From Caprimulgus europaeus (taxonomy: Eukaryota; Chordata; Aves; Caprimulgiformes; Caprimulgidae), in assembly GCA_907165065.1 (NCBI GenBank), contig OU015524.1:124001-188000 (forward strand): 64,000 nt of DNA. The letters run 5' to 3'. Shown here in pieces: positions 9,480 to 20,289 of the stretch. The first letter of the stretch is position 1. Each line of letters opens with the position of its first letter. A model generated the notes under the pieces. The model searched no databases. It saw only the letters and a program-made list of their open reading frames with translations, and was not told the origin of the DNA. The position numbers and the translations under genes were made by a program.

Positions 9480-11160
9480 CAGCCCTTGCACTTCTGCTGT
9501 GGCTGCACGCCTTGTTCGTTTGGTCAAGAAAACCCAAAGTTATATACAAATTTGAGGGAATAAAACAAAAAGTAAAGAAGAAATCTTAGTAGTTAACTTC
9601 ATGCTAAAAAGGTATGTGCATTTTTATGTAAATCCAATAAAAATATTACCATTATTAAAAAACTGGATTTTCCTTTTTCATTAATTTCCATTTTACAGAT
9701 AATTTCATGGTCTATAACTTGACTGGGGATTTTTGGTGTGTTACATAATTAGGAGGGATATTCAGCCACTGCAATGGACAAGAGAGTTGCTACCGAACTG
9801 CCAGGGAAACGTGCCATTGAAAGTGAGACAGGCACAAAGTACATCACAGCACTCCGTCAAACTATTGGGAAAAAACCCTGTAATATTCTGTTGCTTCTCT
9901 TTTTAAACATTCAGAGAAAATACCCAACTACTTAAATACATCTAATAAATTGTTTGTGACACCTATTTGGAAGTTATAGTTTAAACAATGCAAGTCAGTT
10001 ACCGAATTATGGTTTTACTTGGAGAGGGGGATCGAGTCCTCAGTGCTGCAACACCTAATGCCACCAAAAAGGACTGGCAGATGTGCTCAGGCTTGTGGCT
10101 GTGCTGCAGCACGCGGGGAACATGTTTTTGTGACATCTCCACTGTTGCAACTGACAAACCAAAAGACAAGCAATGCCATCAATTATTGGAAGATTCTACT
10201 GCCAAGTACATCATCTCTGAAGACCCACTCTGATGGGAAGTTCACAAAAAGAAACTTCTTGGAATGAGTAAGATTTGCATTCTGGGAAATCTCTTTCCTG
10301 ATGAAGTCAAAATTACACACTCTACCTTAAGGAAAAAGGACAATTTTCAAGCTGTAACTCACCAAAAATACATCATGACTCACTCTCCCTAGTTACAAGG
10401 CTACTCATGCTCCTTGGGAAAGCCTGGAAAACATGTCAAGGGACACGGATTTGTCCTGTTTTGTTCATGATTCTCCTTTGACCTCGATTGTTTTTAGTAC
10501 AGACTCCAGTGTCTCAGTAAGGTTTTAAAGTACTACTCTATTTTAAGAGTTAAAATACTGAAAAAGCATAAAGCTTTGTTCATTCAGACAATGTCTGTTT
10601 CTTCTGAACATCTGAACCCTTGTGAACACTTTCTTCCCTCTCTCACTACAAGATCTGGCAAAATGAATGAAAGTGAAGACCAACTGCAACATCAAGTGAA
10701 ATTTGGCTTTAATTCTGATCTCACGTACTTCAGCGACTCTCCAAGTCTATGCCTCAATCCTATGCATGAGTAGTCCTTTTTTGGAAGGACAAACTTTTTA
10801 ACCTTTTTAAGTCCTACACTGAAGACTCCACTGAACAGAATGGGGATTAGGCAGTGGAACAACATGCTATCAACACTCTAATTAAAAAAAAAAATCCAAC
10901 TTGAACATCAGTTTCCATCATGTTTCCTGCATTCCCTTTCTACTGGCACCTGGGTGCTCAAAAATTCACTATGCTGACACCATCTATTACTAAAAATTTA
11001 GTTATAGCCACATGGGAAAAATAAAAGGTTATGTCCAACTTGCCCACAAAATGAGCACGGACAAAGAGAAGAGAAACACAAGACCCTGAAGAGGGTCACA
11101 GGCTGCTCTTAATTTATCCCAGATCAAAGTTCATTCTCTTACCGGAAATGAAAAGATTCC
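9480..11160. other. Module Y, copy 1 (5' of CpG island)
   Basis: Colinear with 36540-38215 and 58430-60105. Includes AAAACCCAAAGTTATATAC, the AGGAGGGA element, a GGGGAGGGGGATC phrase and the open segments noted separately. On the minus strand TTTCCCAG near 10280 precedes a 32-codon open stretch (N-A-N-L-T-H-S-K-K-F-L-F) ending in a stop; it may be an exon. The three copies differ by small indels and scattered substitutions. Confidence 0.6.
10576..10773 (+). CDS. Conserved small ORF in module Y, copy 1
   Basis: 65 codons, kept open in all three Y copies (37619-37819 and 59511-59711, each 66 codons). The copies differ by one whole codon in a Gln run (Q-H-Q versus Q-Q-H-Q) and, in the third copy, by the last residues. 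A CACTACAAG acceptor-like site precedes R-S-G-K-M-N-E-S-E-D, so the lower two thirds could be an exon. No family recognised; high similarity between copies makes an open frame weak evidence. Confidence 0.25.
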   Translation: MFIQTMSVSSEHLNPCEHFLPSLTTRSGKMNESEDQLQHQVKFGFNSDLTYFSDSPSLCLNPMHE

Positions 11161-11164
11161 TAAC

Positions 11165-12045
11165 TCTCGAGGGATCAATTCAGGAACGGGACGCGCTCTG
11201 CTCCCTGCCATTTTTCATCAGCGTTTCTGCACCGGCCAGTGGAACCAACCGCGTGGGATTTTCTTTCTTCACGTGACGCAGAAGGTGACGCTGGGAAAAA
11301 AGGAGGCAAAATGGAGCCGTTTGTCACACGCAGCCCACGGTGAAAAGACAGGGGAGGATCCGGCCAGAGGGGCCGCGCAGGGTCGGGCCGCACCCCGGGA
11401 GCTCCGACCAAACGTTTCTCTCCCCTTTGCCAGGTACCGAGGAGACGCATCGCCCGCACCCCCCCAGCCCCCGCAGCGAGGTCGCCCCGGGAGAGACAGG
11501 GGAACCCCCCCCTCACTTCTGCCCTCACGAACGGGACGGGGAGAGACGCCCCCCCGCCCCGCTATGCGGAGAGGACGGTGCTTGGAAACCGGCTGGGGAG
11601 ACCGGCGGAGCGGGCCCGCCGCTTTGCTCGCAGGCGCCCCGAGCCCCGCGGCCGCGCCGGCTTCTCGGCGGAGCCGGCCGCCCGCCTCTGCCGCGGAACC
11701 GGGGCTGGAGCCGGGGCCGCCAACCCCTTCCCCGCTTCCCAACCCGACTCCCCCCTCACCTCACCTGGGTTCCGCCAGAGGAGCCGAGCCCGGCCCGGCC
11801 ACGCCGCTGCCGCCGAGGCTCCCATCTCCTCGGCCCCGCCCCGCGCACGCGCCGACTCATCCTCCCTTAGAACGGCGCCGGCAGCGCCGGGGCGGGGGAG
11901 CGCTCCGCCGTACGGGGCGCGGGGCTGCAGCGTCGGCGCGGCCCGGGGGCTTCTCCTGGGGCCGTGCGGAGCCCGGGGACGGTGAGGCGGGGACCGGGGC
12001 TTTGTGCTGGACCCCGCGCCGGGACTGGGTCTTGGCCGGTTAAGG
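11165..12045. promoter_or_regulatory. CpG island / bidirectional promoter, copy 1
   Basis: Very GC- and CpG-rich, with GGGGCGGGG and CCGCCCCG boxes. It contains a palindromic E-box TCACGTGA (11269-11276). The minus strand carries a candidate first exon (11765-11825). The plus strand has CCCGGGGACGGTGAGG near 11975-11990, which could be the donor of a plus-strand first exon. Copies at 38220-39050 and 60110-61010. Long ORFs on both strands here are Pro/Arg/Ala-rich artefacts of composition. Confidence 0.65.
11765..11825 (-). CDS. Candidate first coding exon in CpG island, copy 1
   Basis: Minus-strand ATG in a strong context (GAGGAGATGG) starts M-G-A-S-A-A-A-A-W-P-G-R-A-R-L-L-W-R-N-P, and the exon ends in CCCAG/GTGAGG. 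It is 61 bases: 20 codons plus one base. The next plausible acceptor on that strand is TTTTTTCCCAG near 11300, but the exon it opens runs into a stop in every frame, so no continuous product can be built. The corresponding exon is 5 bases shorter at 60711-60766 and starts at a different ATG at 38843-38875. Identity unknown. Confidence 0.4.
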
Positions 12046-12570
12046 GATTTTTTGTTTGTTCCATAATTAGGAGGGACACCTGGCCAGCTGCACTGCCCCA
12101 CAGGTATGCTACCCCACTGCCAGGGAAACGTGCCGCTGAAAGCCAGACAGAAATAAAGTACTCCAGAGCACTCCACCAACATTTTGAGAAAAAAACAAAG
12201 GTCTGGGAACATTGGCTTGCCTCTCTGTAAACATTCTGAACAAACTGCTCAAGTACACTTTATAAATTCCATGCTAGAGCTGTTTGGCAGTTACAGCTTC
12301 AACACTGCAAGTCAATGTGTAAGTTAAAAAAAAAAAGAAGTTAAAATTGTCTAAGTTTCATTCACGATGATAGAAAAATAAGTGAGAAAAGATCCCCCAC
12401 ATGGTTTTACTCTGGGGAGGGGGATCGAGTTCCCAGTGCTGCAACACATAACGCCACCAAAAAGGACTGGCAGATGATGCTTTTGGCTGCGCTGCAGCAC
12501 ACAGGGGAAATGCTTTTGTGACATCTCCACTTACAACTGAGAACCCAAAGACCAGCAGTGCCACCAACTA
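12046..12570. other. Region downstream of CpG island, copy 1
   Basis: Colinear with 61012-61545. Contains the AGGAGGGA element and the GGGGAGGGGGATC phrase. No gene seen. Confidence 0.55.
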
Positions 12571-12574
12571 TGAC

Positions 12575-12770
12575 TGAGAAGAAAAGGAGAGGTCAGGCAG
12601 CAAAAGAGCTCTGCACATGACCACCAGACAACATGGCTTTCAGGGGGGGCAAACAAAAACAACAATAAAAACACAAACAAACACAAACCACTACACAAAA
12701 AAACCCCAAACAAACAACAACAAAACCAAACCATCACCTTGTGCCTTTTCTTTCTTTAGGAGCCCATCCC
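12575..12770. repeat. CAAAC/AAAC-rich dispersed element
   Basis: Third copy of the element (GGCAGCAAAAGAGCTCTGCA lead and A/C-rich tail). The paralog 61550-61735 directly abuts the ERV pol block. Confidence 0.6.
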
Positions 12771-12779
12771 TGTCTCAGC

Positions 12780-13375
12780 ATACATCTTGTCAGAGCATGA
12801 AATGCAGATGATTCATATAGTGAGGAACACAAGTTCAGAAATTGTCCAGATCTGTACAACTGGTGTCATTTTTATATGGTTTTAATTACCATAAGTCAAT
12901 CTTATTGACTCAGGCATTTGTTCCCCTCCCCTTGAAGAAAGAAAAAAAAAAGTGGTAGAGACTGAAATAAAAAGATGATTCAGAGCTTTCAGCCATCAGA
13001 GACTGCTGGGGAAATTCATGAAAGTGAAGATCACCCGCAAAAACATCAAATGCTGCTTGATTAACAAACTTGTTGCAAGTCCTCTGCTAAAATAATCAGG
13101 ATTTGATTATATAGAACAGTTGGGTTTGATTAAAAGAAGCAGGAAACCTTAAAGCACCATGAAGCACTAAGACCCTTTGTTTTAGTGATCACTGGGATGT
13201 GGCAAGAGAATGTGTTGAGCTTGGGACAAGGTAGACAGAAGTGTCTGTATTATCCTGCAGTTCATGTTGTTTTGTAGGACAGAGGTTTAATAGGATGAAG
13301 CACCTTATGTGATTTTTTTTTTTTAATTTAAGAAACCATCCAAAATAGCTAAAACAGTATAAGATAATTCAGGTA
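12780..13375. other. Single-copy AT-rich DNA
   Basis: No paralog elsewhere in the window and no coding signal I can support. Possibly the decayed 5' part of the ERV whose gag begins next. Confidence 0.3.
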
Positions 13376-13378
13376 ATA

Positions 13379-14095
13379 TTGGATACACTGCTGGATAGTA
13401 CAAAAAAAAAAAAGAGACTGCTATTAAAAACTGTTCAAAAACAAGTAGAATGGGCACACCTTCAGAAAGAATTGCAGGAAAAAAGAAATCAAAATTTTAC
13501 TGTCACAGACCCAGCATGGGATCCCAACCAACCCCAACACCGGGGTCTTTTAACAAAATATCAGAAATTAATGTTCCTGTATGGTACAAGACTTGCAATG
13601 CCAAAAGCCGTTCATTGGTCTAAATTCTATGAAATTAAACAAGGATCAAATGAATCCCTGTCTGCCTCGGTAGAGCAGCTAAAGGTCACTGCTAGAAAAT
13701 ATACTCATTTAAATCCTGAAAAGCCAAAGGAGCCTGTTCCATCGGCATCTATGTTTTGGGGAGCAATCGGCTCTGGGTATTAGAAAGAAACTTCAAAATT
13801 AAAGGAAGCAGACTCCAGGGATTTGCAAAAATGTCAAAAATGGCATAAACAGTTTTTAACAACAGGGAAAAAAGAAAAAGAAACATGGCAATCCCGAAGG
13901 GAGAAAAAAAAAATGAAAAAAATCTGAGAGAGAAGATTAATTGCCACTTTAACAGAGGTTTCTGGAGGAGCTTGCAGAGGAAGGGACAGGCAACGGGAAA
14001 ATCCCCTTTCCTTTCACACATCCCCCTCTCAAAAAAACCCCAAATTAGTGTACAATTTACAAAAAAAAAAAAAAGGAATTGGAAAAAGGAATGTC
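13379..14095 (+). pseudogene. gag: ERV gag (capsid-nucleocapsid), class I, broken
   Basis: The 134-codon frame at 13379-13783 matches the layout of a gammaretrovirus-like capsid: D-P-N-x-P-x-x-R-G-L-L near residue 56, L-M-F-L-Y-G-T-R-L, then F-Y-E-I-K-Q-G-S-N-E-S-L-S-A. It ends in a stop at 13783. Gag-like sequence continues in other frames: V-F-N-N-R-E-type sequence near 13850, a long basic Lys/Glu run, and N-W-K-K-E-C-P near 14070, the end of a nucleocapsid zinc knuckle. Frameshifts and stops make it a pseudogene. A partial paralog lies at 42657-43150. Confidence 0.75.
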
Positions 14096-14099
14096 CTCC

Positions 14100-14235
14100 A
14101 ACTGGACACAGCTCTACGTGCCATTAACACAGTGACAGCCACTGATGAAATGGAATTTTTAGTTGATACAGGAGCCGCTTATTCCAGACTTAATTCTTGC
14201 AAAGGAAATTTTGGCCAGGGAGCTCTAAGTGAATA
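14100..14235 (+). pseudogene. pro: ERV protease fragment (DTGA active site), truncated
   Basis: Open frame with E-M-E-F-L-V-D-T-G-A-A-Y-S-R-L. D-T-G-A is the retroviral aspartic protease signature. The frame stops after G-Q-G-A-L-S-E, where sequence departs from the longer paralog at 43160-43480. An identical departure point is seen at 45655. Only the N-terminal half of the domain remains. Confidence 0.75.
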
Positions 14236-14520
14236 AAAACCCCGATCACCCTTGAAAACCACAGTCCATCGGAAACGAAAAAAGAAAAAAACAACAAACT
14301 CCCAAAACCCCAACCCAACAGGGAAAACACTTCAACAGGACATGCCAGAAAATTGCACAGGTAAAATCTTTAGAAAATTCAGACAAAATTGGAGTTCATC
14401 AGTTCTATCACGAATTAGCACTGCATTCATCTCCCTAATAATCTTTTTGGCAATTATTTTGATGGGTTACCGGAGGCGGGAAGGAGCGCGGCAGGAGCAG
14501 GGGGGTCCCGAGGGGGCAGA
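14236..14520 (+). pseudogene. ERV remnant with a hydrophobic segment
   Basis: Same frame as the downstream 10-bp array. It encodes a basic/Asn-rich part and then a hydrophobic stretch (S-T-A-F-I-S-L-I-I-F-L-A-I-I-L-M-G-Y) followed by Arg residues, as at the membrane anchor of an envelope TM subunit. This is suggestive only. Near-identical copy at 45656-45941. Confidence 0.35.
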
Positions 14521-14820
14521 GAGCCGAGCAGAGCCGAGCAGAGCCGAGCAGAGCCGAGCAGAGCCGAGCAGAGCCGAGCAGAGCCGAGCAGAGCCGAGCA
14601 GAGCCGAGCAGAGCCGAGCAGAGCCGAGCAGAGCCGAGCAGAGCCGAGCAGAGCCGAGCAGAGCCGAGCAGAGCCGAGCAGAGCCGAGCAGAGCCGAGCA
14701 GAGCCGAGCAGAGCCGAGCAGAGCCGAGCAGAGCCGAGCAGAGCCGAGCAGAGCCGAGCAGAGCCGAGCAGAGCCGAGCAGAGCCGAGCAGAGCCGAGCA
14801 GAGCCGAGCAGAGCCGAGCG
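14521..14820. repeat. 10-bp tandem array, 30 units, copy 1
   Basis: Thirty head-to-tail copies of GAGCCGAGCA, perfect except for the last base. Because 10 is not a multiple of 3, the translated period is 10 residues (R-A-E-P-S-R-A-E-Q-S) and all frames stay open, also on the minus strand (G-S-A-R-L-C-S-A-L-L). Copy 2 at 45942-46176 has about 23.5 units with one 5-bp partial unit. Confidence 0.97.
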
Positions 14821-15840
14821 CGGGCGGGCGGAGGGAGATGGGACGCCCCGGGGCAGAGCGCGCCGATGCGCAGGGCGGAGCACGGCAGCGGCTGGGCAGC
14901 GGCCCCGGAGAGGGACCTTCCGACCACCGCCGCCGCACTCGCCTTACCTGCGGATCGCCGCCTCCATCGCGCCGTCCCCGCAGCCGCCGGGTTTGGTTCC
15001 ATTCCGTTTCGCCTAGCTTTGCACGGCACCGCATGGCCCCCGCGACGGCCGGAAAAGAGGGGGGAACATCCGGTGGCGGGACCAAAGAAAAAGCCGTGCC
15101 CCCGCCCCTCCCGCCCCAGCCCCGCCCCGCCCCGCCCCGCCCCTCCCGCCCCAGCCCCGCCCTGCCGCCGTGCCGCACCGATCCCGGGCGGCGGTTACCC
15201 AGGGGCAGCACCGGCGCTGCAGTTCCGCGTTTCGCGGACTCAGAGCCCGCGGGGCGGCAGCGGCGTTTCCTGACCGGGAGGCAGCAGCGATCACGGCGTC
15301 ACCACCCCGCAGCCACCGCAGCGGGATGGCGCTCGGGGCGGCACCGCGCATGCGCGACACTGACGCGTTTTGTTGTTTTCGTTGCCAGGCAACAGCTGAA
15401 AACAAAATAACGCTACTGCGCCTGCGCCGAAGCAGAGCTGCAGTATCTGAAATTATGCACCAGGTGGCAGCAGCGAGCGCCCCAGAACCCGGATGTGTGG
15501 CAGGCGACCTCCAGCACCGAGCTGTGCCCGCCAGTCCGAGAACCCGTTCTGCTGAGCAGCGCGTGGCCGCCGGGCTGCAGTGCCTCGCTTCGGACACGAG
15601 ATGGCGGCAGCAGCACACAGACGCCGCCCTTTGCCTCTCCCCGCTCCCGCGGCCCGGGGGCTGCTCCTGCCCCTTCCCCAAATCCCATCCCCCGGGAGGA
15701 GAAGCAGCAGCACCGCCCCTCCGAGCAGCGCTCGGGGGTTTGTTCTGCCCCGGAGCAAACCCCGGGGCTTGCTGTATGGCTGCGTGTGGCAGCGGGGCTG
15801 CCACAGTGGCAGCAACGAGGCCCTGGAGAAAGATTTCAAA
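14821..15840. promoter_or_regulatory. CpG island with RFX, NRF1 and CTCF-like sites, copy 1
   Basis: GC-rich island with CCGCCCC/CCCGCCCCAG runs (15098-15168), a NRF1-like palindrome GCGCATGCGC (15346-15355), an RFX X-box palindrome GTTGCCAGGCAAC (15381-15393), a CTCF-like GCACCAGGTGGCAGCA (15457-15472) and a YY1-like AGATGGCGGC (15599-15608). It resembles a housekeeping or bidirectional promoter. No first exon was identified; long ORFs on both strands are compositional. The paralog is 46177-47215. Confidence 0.6.
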
Positions 15841-16850
15841 AAGAAATGAGAGATTTCAAAAGAGGGATCTCAACAAAAAAATAGGATTTCTTTTCAAAAG
15901 GAAATGACGCAGCAGAGCTGGCATCCTCGAGGCAGGAGAGAAGACACTGAAAGCCGCTCTGTGTGTATGTTCACAAGGAGACAGCACATCCGAGTGGAGC
16001 AGATGCCAGTGGCCCATCTGCAGATGAGCGATACGCCCATGATCCCCGGGCTCTGCTCTGGGATTTGCCCCTTTCCTCCCCTCTGTGCTACCGGCCATCT
16101 GCTCTCCCACTCCTGCAGATGCTCTTCCACGAGGCTTCCTGGGCTGGGCTTGGCACTGAGAGACACTGCACACTGGGACTGACTGCCCTGCCCTCCAGCC
16201 TGCAAAGCACTGGGACATGGAACAGGGACAGCTCTCAGGCACTTTGGGGCTGAGACTCCTCTTGTTTGGGGGCATCTCCCCATCACCCCTCTCTTGCCCC
16301 ATGCACCTGCTCCTTCTCACTTCCTCCTCCACAGATTCCCACACTTCGGGTGAGCCGCCCGCCCCAGCCTGCACAGGCCTCCCGGGCTCCCGTGCCCAGT
16401 GACAAGGACCTGGTGTCAGCTTCTCCTGCCTGTCCCACACCGACTCTGCTGCTGTCCCGAAGCCGCTGCAGCCTCGCCAGTGCAGGGTGAACAATGGAGG
16501 CAATGGCACTAACACAGGACATTCAGCTCCCAGAGGCTGCTCAGAGGAGCATGGCAGCAGCAAAGGGAAGTGCCTGAACCTGCCCACGTCACCCAGCCCC
16601 ATTCTCCAGACACCCAAGCCCCGCTGCCCAAGAATCCGGGCTCCGTCAGGCCCCAAGCCCTCCCCAGCCTCAGGTCTGGGTCACTTCTCCCACTGCCCCA
16701 GACGCTTCTCAGCAGGAAGGACACGTGGTGGCTTCGGGATGGGGCCGGACGCGCCCCAGTGGGTCCGGTGGGACCTACACGTCACCGGCTGGGCGAGGCA
16801 CCGCGGGCTTCCAGCAGCTCCGACCCGACCCAAACGCAGTATCGAAAACA
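15841..16850. other. GC-moderate region between island and CCAAT block, copy 1
   Basis: Colinear with 47216-48650, except that the second copy has a ~336-base insertion at 47694-48029. ORFs on both strands are conserved between the copies, but they overlap each other and lack splice support. No gene assigned. Confidence 0.45.
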
Positions 16851-16854
16851 TCCA

Positions 16855-17002
16855 TTCTCATTGGTTCATGGTGCGCAGCCAATAGGAAGCCTCAGCGCGT
16901 CCCTCCACCAATAGGAGGTGGCGTTTACGATCCCCCCTGCCTCCATTCCCACTCGCCGGAGAGTCTCGGGGACCGTGATGGGGCAGAGTCTGAAGAAACG
17001 AG
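16855..17002 (+). promoter_or_regulatory. Triple-CCAAT promoter with ATG and splice donor, copy 1
   Basis: ATTGG (16860-16864), CCAAT (16879-16883) and CCAAT (16908-16912) are followed by an ATG at 16978 that reads M-G-Q-S-L-K-K-R and a donor AG/GTAAAG at 17003. The NF-Y spacing is like that of cell-cycle or histone-type TATA-less promoters. Relatives at 17840-17990, 39050-39180, 48650-48800 and 50280-50440 show decay of the ATG or the donor. Downstream exons not found; function unknown. Confidence 0.45.
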
Positions 17003-17660
17003 GTAAAGCAAAACAGGACGAACCAACCCAAAATCAAACTCAAAGTTTTACCTGCAGAAGCTGCGCTCTAGGCAGAACAAAAGAAAAAATAAAATAGACT
17101 TTATTTAAAAAAACAAAATGCCTTTTTTCCAAGAAACGCCTGGAACACACATTTCATTAAGTTTTCAAGGCATAAATTTTGTGTTTCATGAATTCTTTGT
17201 TGTTTCAAGCATTTATCAGTCATTTCCAAGAGAGATCGCAGCCTGCAAGAAGCCTTAGCAGCAGATGGAGAAACCAGGGCTGCACTAGATACAAATATTT
17301 CTCCAGAGATTGTTCTTTATTTCTGATACTTACATATAAAAATAGAAAGAATTTCTTTGATGGACTTGAACTGAACCAATTGGGAAAGATGACATAGTTT
17401 AAAATACACACAAGCTAAATGTCATTACTTAAGTTGTTCTCAGAAGCGCAAAGGTGAGCAGACAGGAAGATTATTCAAGATCAGTGAATACAGTGACCAG
17501 AGCGGGACCAGCGGCTGCAACTTCTCAAGATGCACTGAGACAAGACGAGAAGAATCAGCTGTGCTTGAAGTCCTCTGTGGACTTTTATAGAATTTTAAAT
17601 TAATGAGAAACTTGGAACTGAGGGTTCATGGGAAAATACCAAGAACTTTGAGAAGAATAT
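17003..17660. other. Sequence downstream of the CCAAT block, copy 1
   Basis: Colinear with 48800-49470. Contains TTGTGTTTCATGAATTC, a GCCTGCAAGAAGCC phrase and, near 17437-17460, TTCTCAGAAGCGCAAAGGTGAGC, a possible very short exon. Nothing further supported. Confidence 0.4.
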
Positions 17661-18000
17661 CTATTGCATAATGGTACATTTAGCATATAGAGAGGTCCCG
17701 AAGCGGCTTTGGGACAGAAGAGCTGGAGGCTGGACTCGCCCCGGCGGGTCCGGTGGGACCCACACGTCACCGGCTGCGCGAGACACCGCGGGCTTCCACC
17801 AGTTCCGACCCGACCCAAACGCAGAATCGAAAAAATCCATTCTCATTGGTTCACGGTGCGCAGCCAATAGGAAACCACAGCGCGTCTCTCGACCAATAGG
17901 AGGTGGCGTTTATGATCCCCGCTGCCTCCATTACCACTCGCTTGGTGGCCTCAAGGACAGTGATGGGGCAGAGCCTGGAGAAATCAGATAAAGCAAAACA
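17661..18000 (+). promoter_or_regulatory. Triple-CCAAT promoter block, copy 2 (donor lost)
   Basis: Tandem duplicate of the preceding block with the same three CCAAT/ATTGG boxes. The ATG at 17963 is kept (M-G-Q-S-L-E-K-S), but the donor GTAAAG has become GATAAAG. Paralogous to 50200-50450. Confidence 0.4.
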
Positions 18001-19539
18001 GGAGAAACCAACCCAAAATAAACCTGAAAGTTCCATGTCTGGTAGCTGCTTTCTAGGTTACAAGAAAGAAAACATTAAAAAAAAAAAGACTTTATTGTAA
18101 AACACAAAAATGTCTTTTTCCAGGAAATACCTGGAACATACCTTTGATTAATTCTTTAAGAGATAAATTTTGTGTTTCATCAATTCTTTGTTGTTTCAAG
18201 TATTTATCAGCCATTTCCAAGAATTTTTAATGCTCAGGCATGGTCCCTCCATGTCTGGGTCTTGTGCTCCAGACCATGCCCTTTCCTCCCTCCACAGGCA
18301 AAGAAAATCCTGTTGTCTTAGGATTTTACCTAAACAGCTCTGGTTTTACCTAGTGGACTTCCTTTTTTTATTTGTTGGGGCTTTTTTAGGGTTTATTTTG
18401 TTTTGTCTTTTCAGCTTATCATTTTCTCCCCAGTTATTACATGAATCAAATCTCAATCCCTAGCTCAGATGACAGAAAAGACCCCAAAAAACCCCTTTTC
18501 TACCTTACTGTGCACCAAGAGAATGACTAAGATGGGAGAAAGAGTCAGGAGAACTACAGGGAAGGCAGAGATTAATCAATATTTTGTTGATGTGTCTGAA
18601 CTGGACTTAAATCCCAGGCTTATTTTGGGGGGGAGGTCTTTTAACACCTCAACTATCCAAATATTTTCTTTATTCTCCTTCCAAATAAAGTAGAAATCTG
18701 AATTCTTTGGGGAGGGGATGATTAAAATGATCCAAGACAGTGACTCACGTGCCTCAAGGAGAACTAATCATCAATGAGGATAACCCAAAGGGTCTGAAAT
18801 GAGACTGTTTAGAGCAGAAATTCCACCTGCTGAGAGACAAAAATGTACCCCTGAGGGAAGTGCTAGAAAAAACGGGGGGTTTTTTTCTCTCTACAAACCC
18901 TCCTCAGCTGGTTTTTGTTCTCAAATTAGAGAAGTATTAAAAAAACCAAACCCTCAGCAATTATATAGTTCATTGCTCTATAGTTACCTGCCTGTTTCCT
19001 TCTTTCCACACCCAAAAACCCAGAATCATCCCTCGTTTCCTTCATTTCTGGGGGTTCCACCTCCGTGGATGCTCCTGCCAGGCAAAGTTTCACCAGTCAG
19101 CGGTGTCACGAAAGCCGTCAGTCCTCAGCCTCCCCACTGGATTTTCAGATTGGGGTCTGAATGCAAGTAGGGGGGAAATTCATGGCAGAAAATGACATTT
19201 CTACATTTATAATGTTAACTTTGCACCGTGGGGTCTATAAATCTTCCAGCCACTGGTTAAAAATATCAACGGGCAGCACAAAAAATGACAGCGGGGAAAG
19301 AAATTAGACATGAACTCCAGGGGACGAGTATTTTGGTGTAAAATTAGCAAGATGAACAAGTAGATGGAGGATGGCTGCTTTCTCTTTTTGAAGTTGCTGT
19401 CTGGAACCAAAACTGCGTGGTGGTGTTTTCGGGTTTTTTTTTTAAGAGCAGCCACAGTTTTTAAGAGGATATTGAGTTTCTCTCCACAATCAATGACCCC
19501 ACACAACTTGGGCCTCGGTGCCTTGCCTGGCTCACCAGT
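18001..19539. other. Paralogous non-coding block
   Basis: 18001-18840 is colinear with 50450-51280 (in the second copy 18480-18590 is missing). 18840-19539 is present only here. Contains CCAGTGGACTTCC-like and TTATTACATGAATCAAATCTC phrases. Part (19110-19220) recurs at 7360-7460. No gene supported. Confidence 0.4.
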
Positions 19540-20070
19540 TGTCCTGGTTTTGTTGGACACAGTTCATTTTCTTTTTAGCAGGTAGAAAAGCTGTGTTTTG
19601 GTTTCAGTGTAGGACTTGTTAGGAGAAGAATGTGGACAAAAGTGCTGATGTTGTGAGTTGCTGCTGGAGCCCAAGGCCATTGTGTTGGGCTGTTCACAGC
19701 TGCATTAGGACTGGGAGGGAGAAGCACAGTGAACAGCAAACCCCAGAACTGGCACTGGGATGTGCCTATGAAATATTCCAGATGGTATCACGTCATGTCA
19801 GTACATTAACAAGGGTTGAGCAGCAAGGGGGGGATTCTCCCAGGAATTGCTCGGGCTCGCTTTGCCGGGATTGCGGTTTTGGGTTCGGGTTCCTTTTCGC
19901 TCCTGCGGGATCGTTATCAGTGGGTGGGGGGCAGTTCTACTGTGCATCACTCAGATAGAAGAGTTGTTTGCATTACTACTCTTATTATTCTTATTTTCCT
20001 TTTATTTTTACTTTAATTATGAAATTGTTCTTATCTTACCTACAAGTCTGCTCACCTTTACCTCTCCAGC
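19540..20070 (+). mobile_element. ERVL-type LTR, 3'-truncated
   Basis: Starts TGTCCTGGTTTTG and contains CAGTGTAGGACTTGTTAGGAG and CATTCCAGATGGTATCACGT-like phrases shared with the complete solo LTR at 32468-33112. The homology ends in CTCACCTTTACCTCTCC before the LTR terminus. A 5'-truncated relative with the same 3' break is at 51281-51762, so this truncation predates the tandem duplication. Confidence 0.65.
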
Positions 20071-20289
20071 CTTTTTTCCAGGAAATGCCTGAAACACACC
20101 TTTAATTAAGTTATCAAGAGATAAATTTTGTGTTTTATTATTTCTTTGTTGTTTCAACTACCTATCAGCCATTTCCAAGAGGGATCTCAGCCTGCAAGAA
20201 GCCTCAGCAGCAGATGGAGAAGCCAGGGCTGCACTAGATAAAAATATTTATCCAGAAACTGTTTTTCTGTGTATTTCTGTTAAGTATAT
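20071..20289. other. Shared GCCTGCAAGAAGCC block
   Basis: Matches 51763-51995 and, more distantly, 17110-17340, 18120-18215, 39300-39510 and 48915-49150. No coding signal. Confidence 0.4.

Noticed and set aside
11273..12212. ORFs up to 278 codons in the CpG islands (11273-12043, 38285-39092, 60174-61010)
   Set aside because: Pro/Arg/Ala/Gly-rich, overlapping on both strands, lengths differ between copies; explained by GC content.
14252..15211. Long ORFs (254 and 258 codons) across the 10-bp array on both strands, and the matching ones at 45649-46647 and 45875-46585
   Set aside because: A 10-bp unit without stop codons leaves every frame open; the proteins are pure R-A-E-P-S or G-S-A-R-L repeats joined to GC-rich island sequence.
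16978..17002. M-G-Q start as a retroviral or myristoylated Gag-like protein
   Set aside because: Only eight codons before a splice donor; the upstream sequence is a CCAAT promoter, not an LTR leader.
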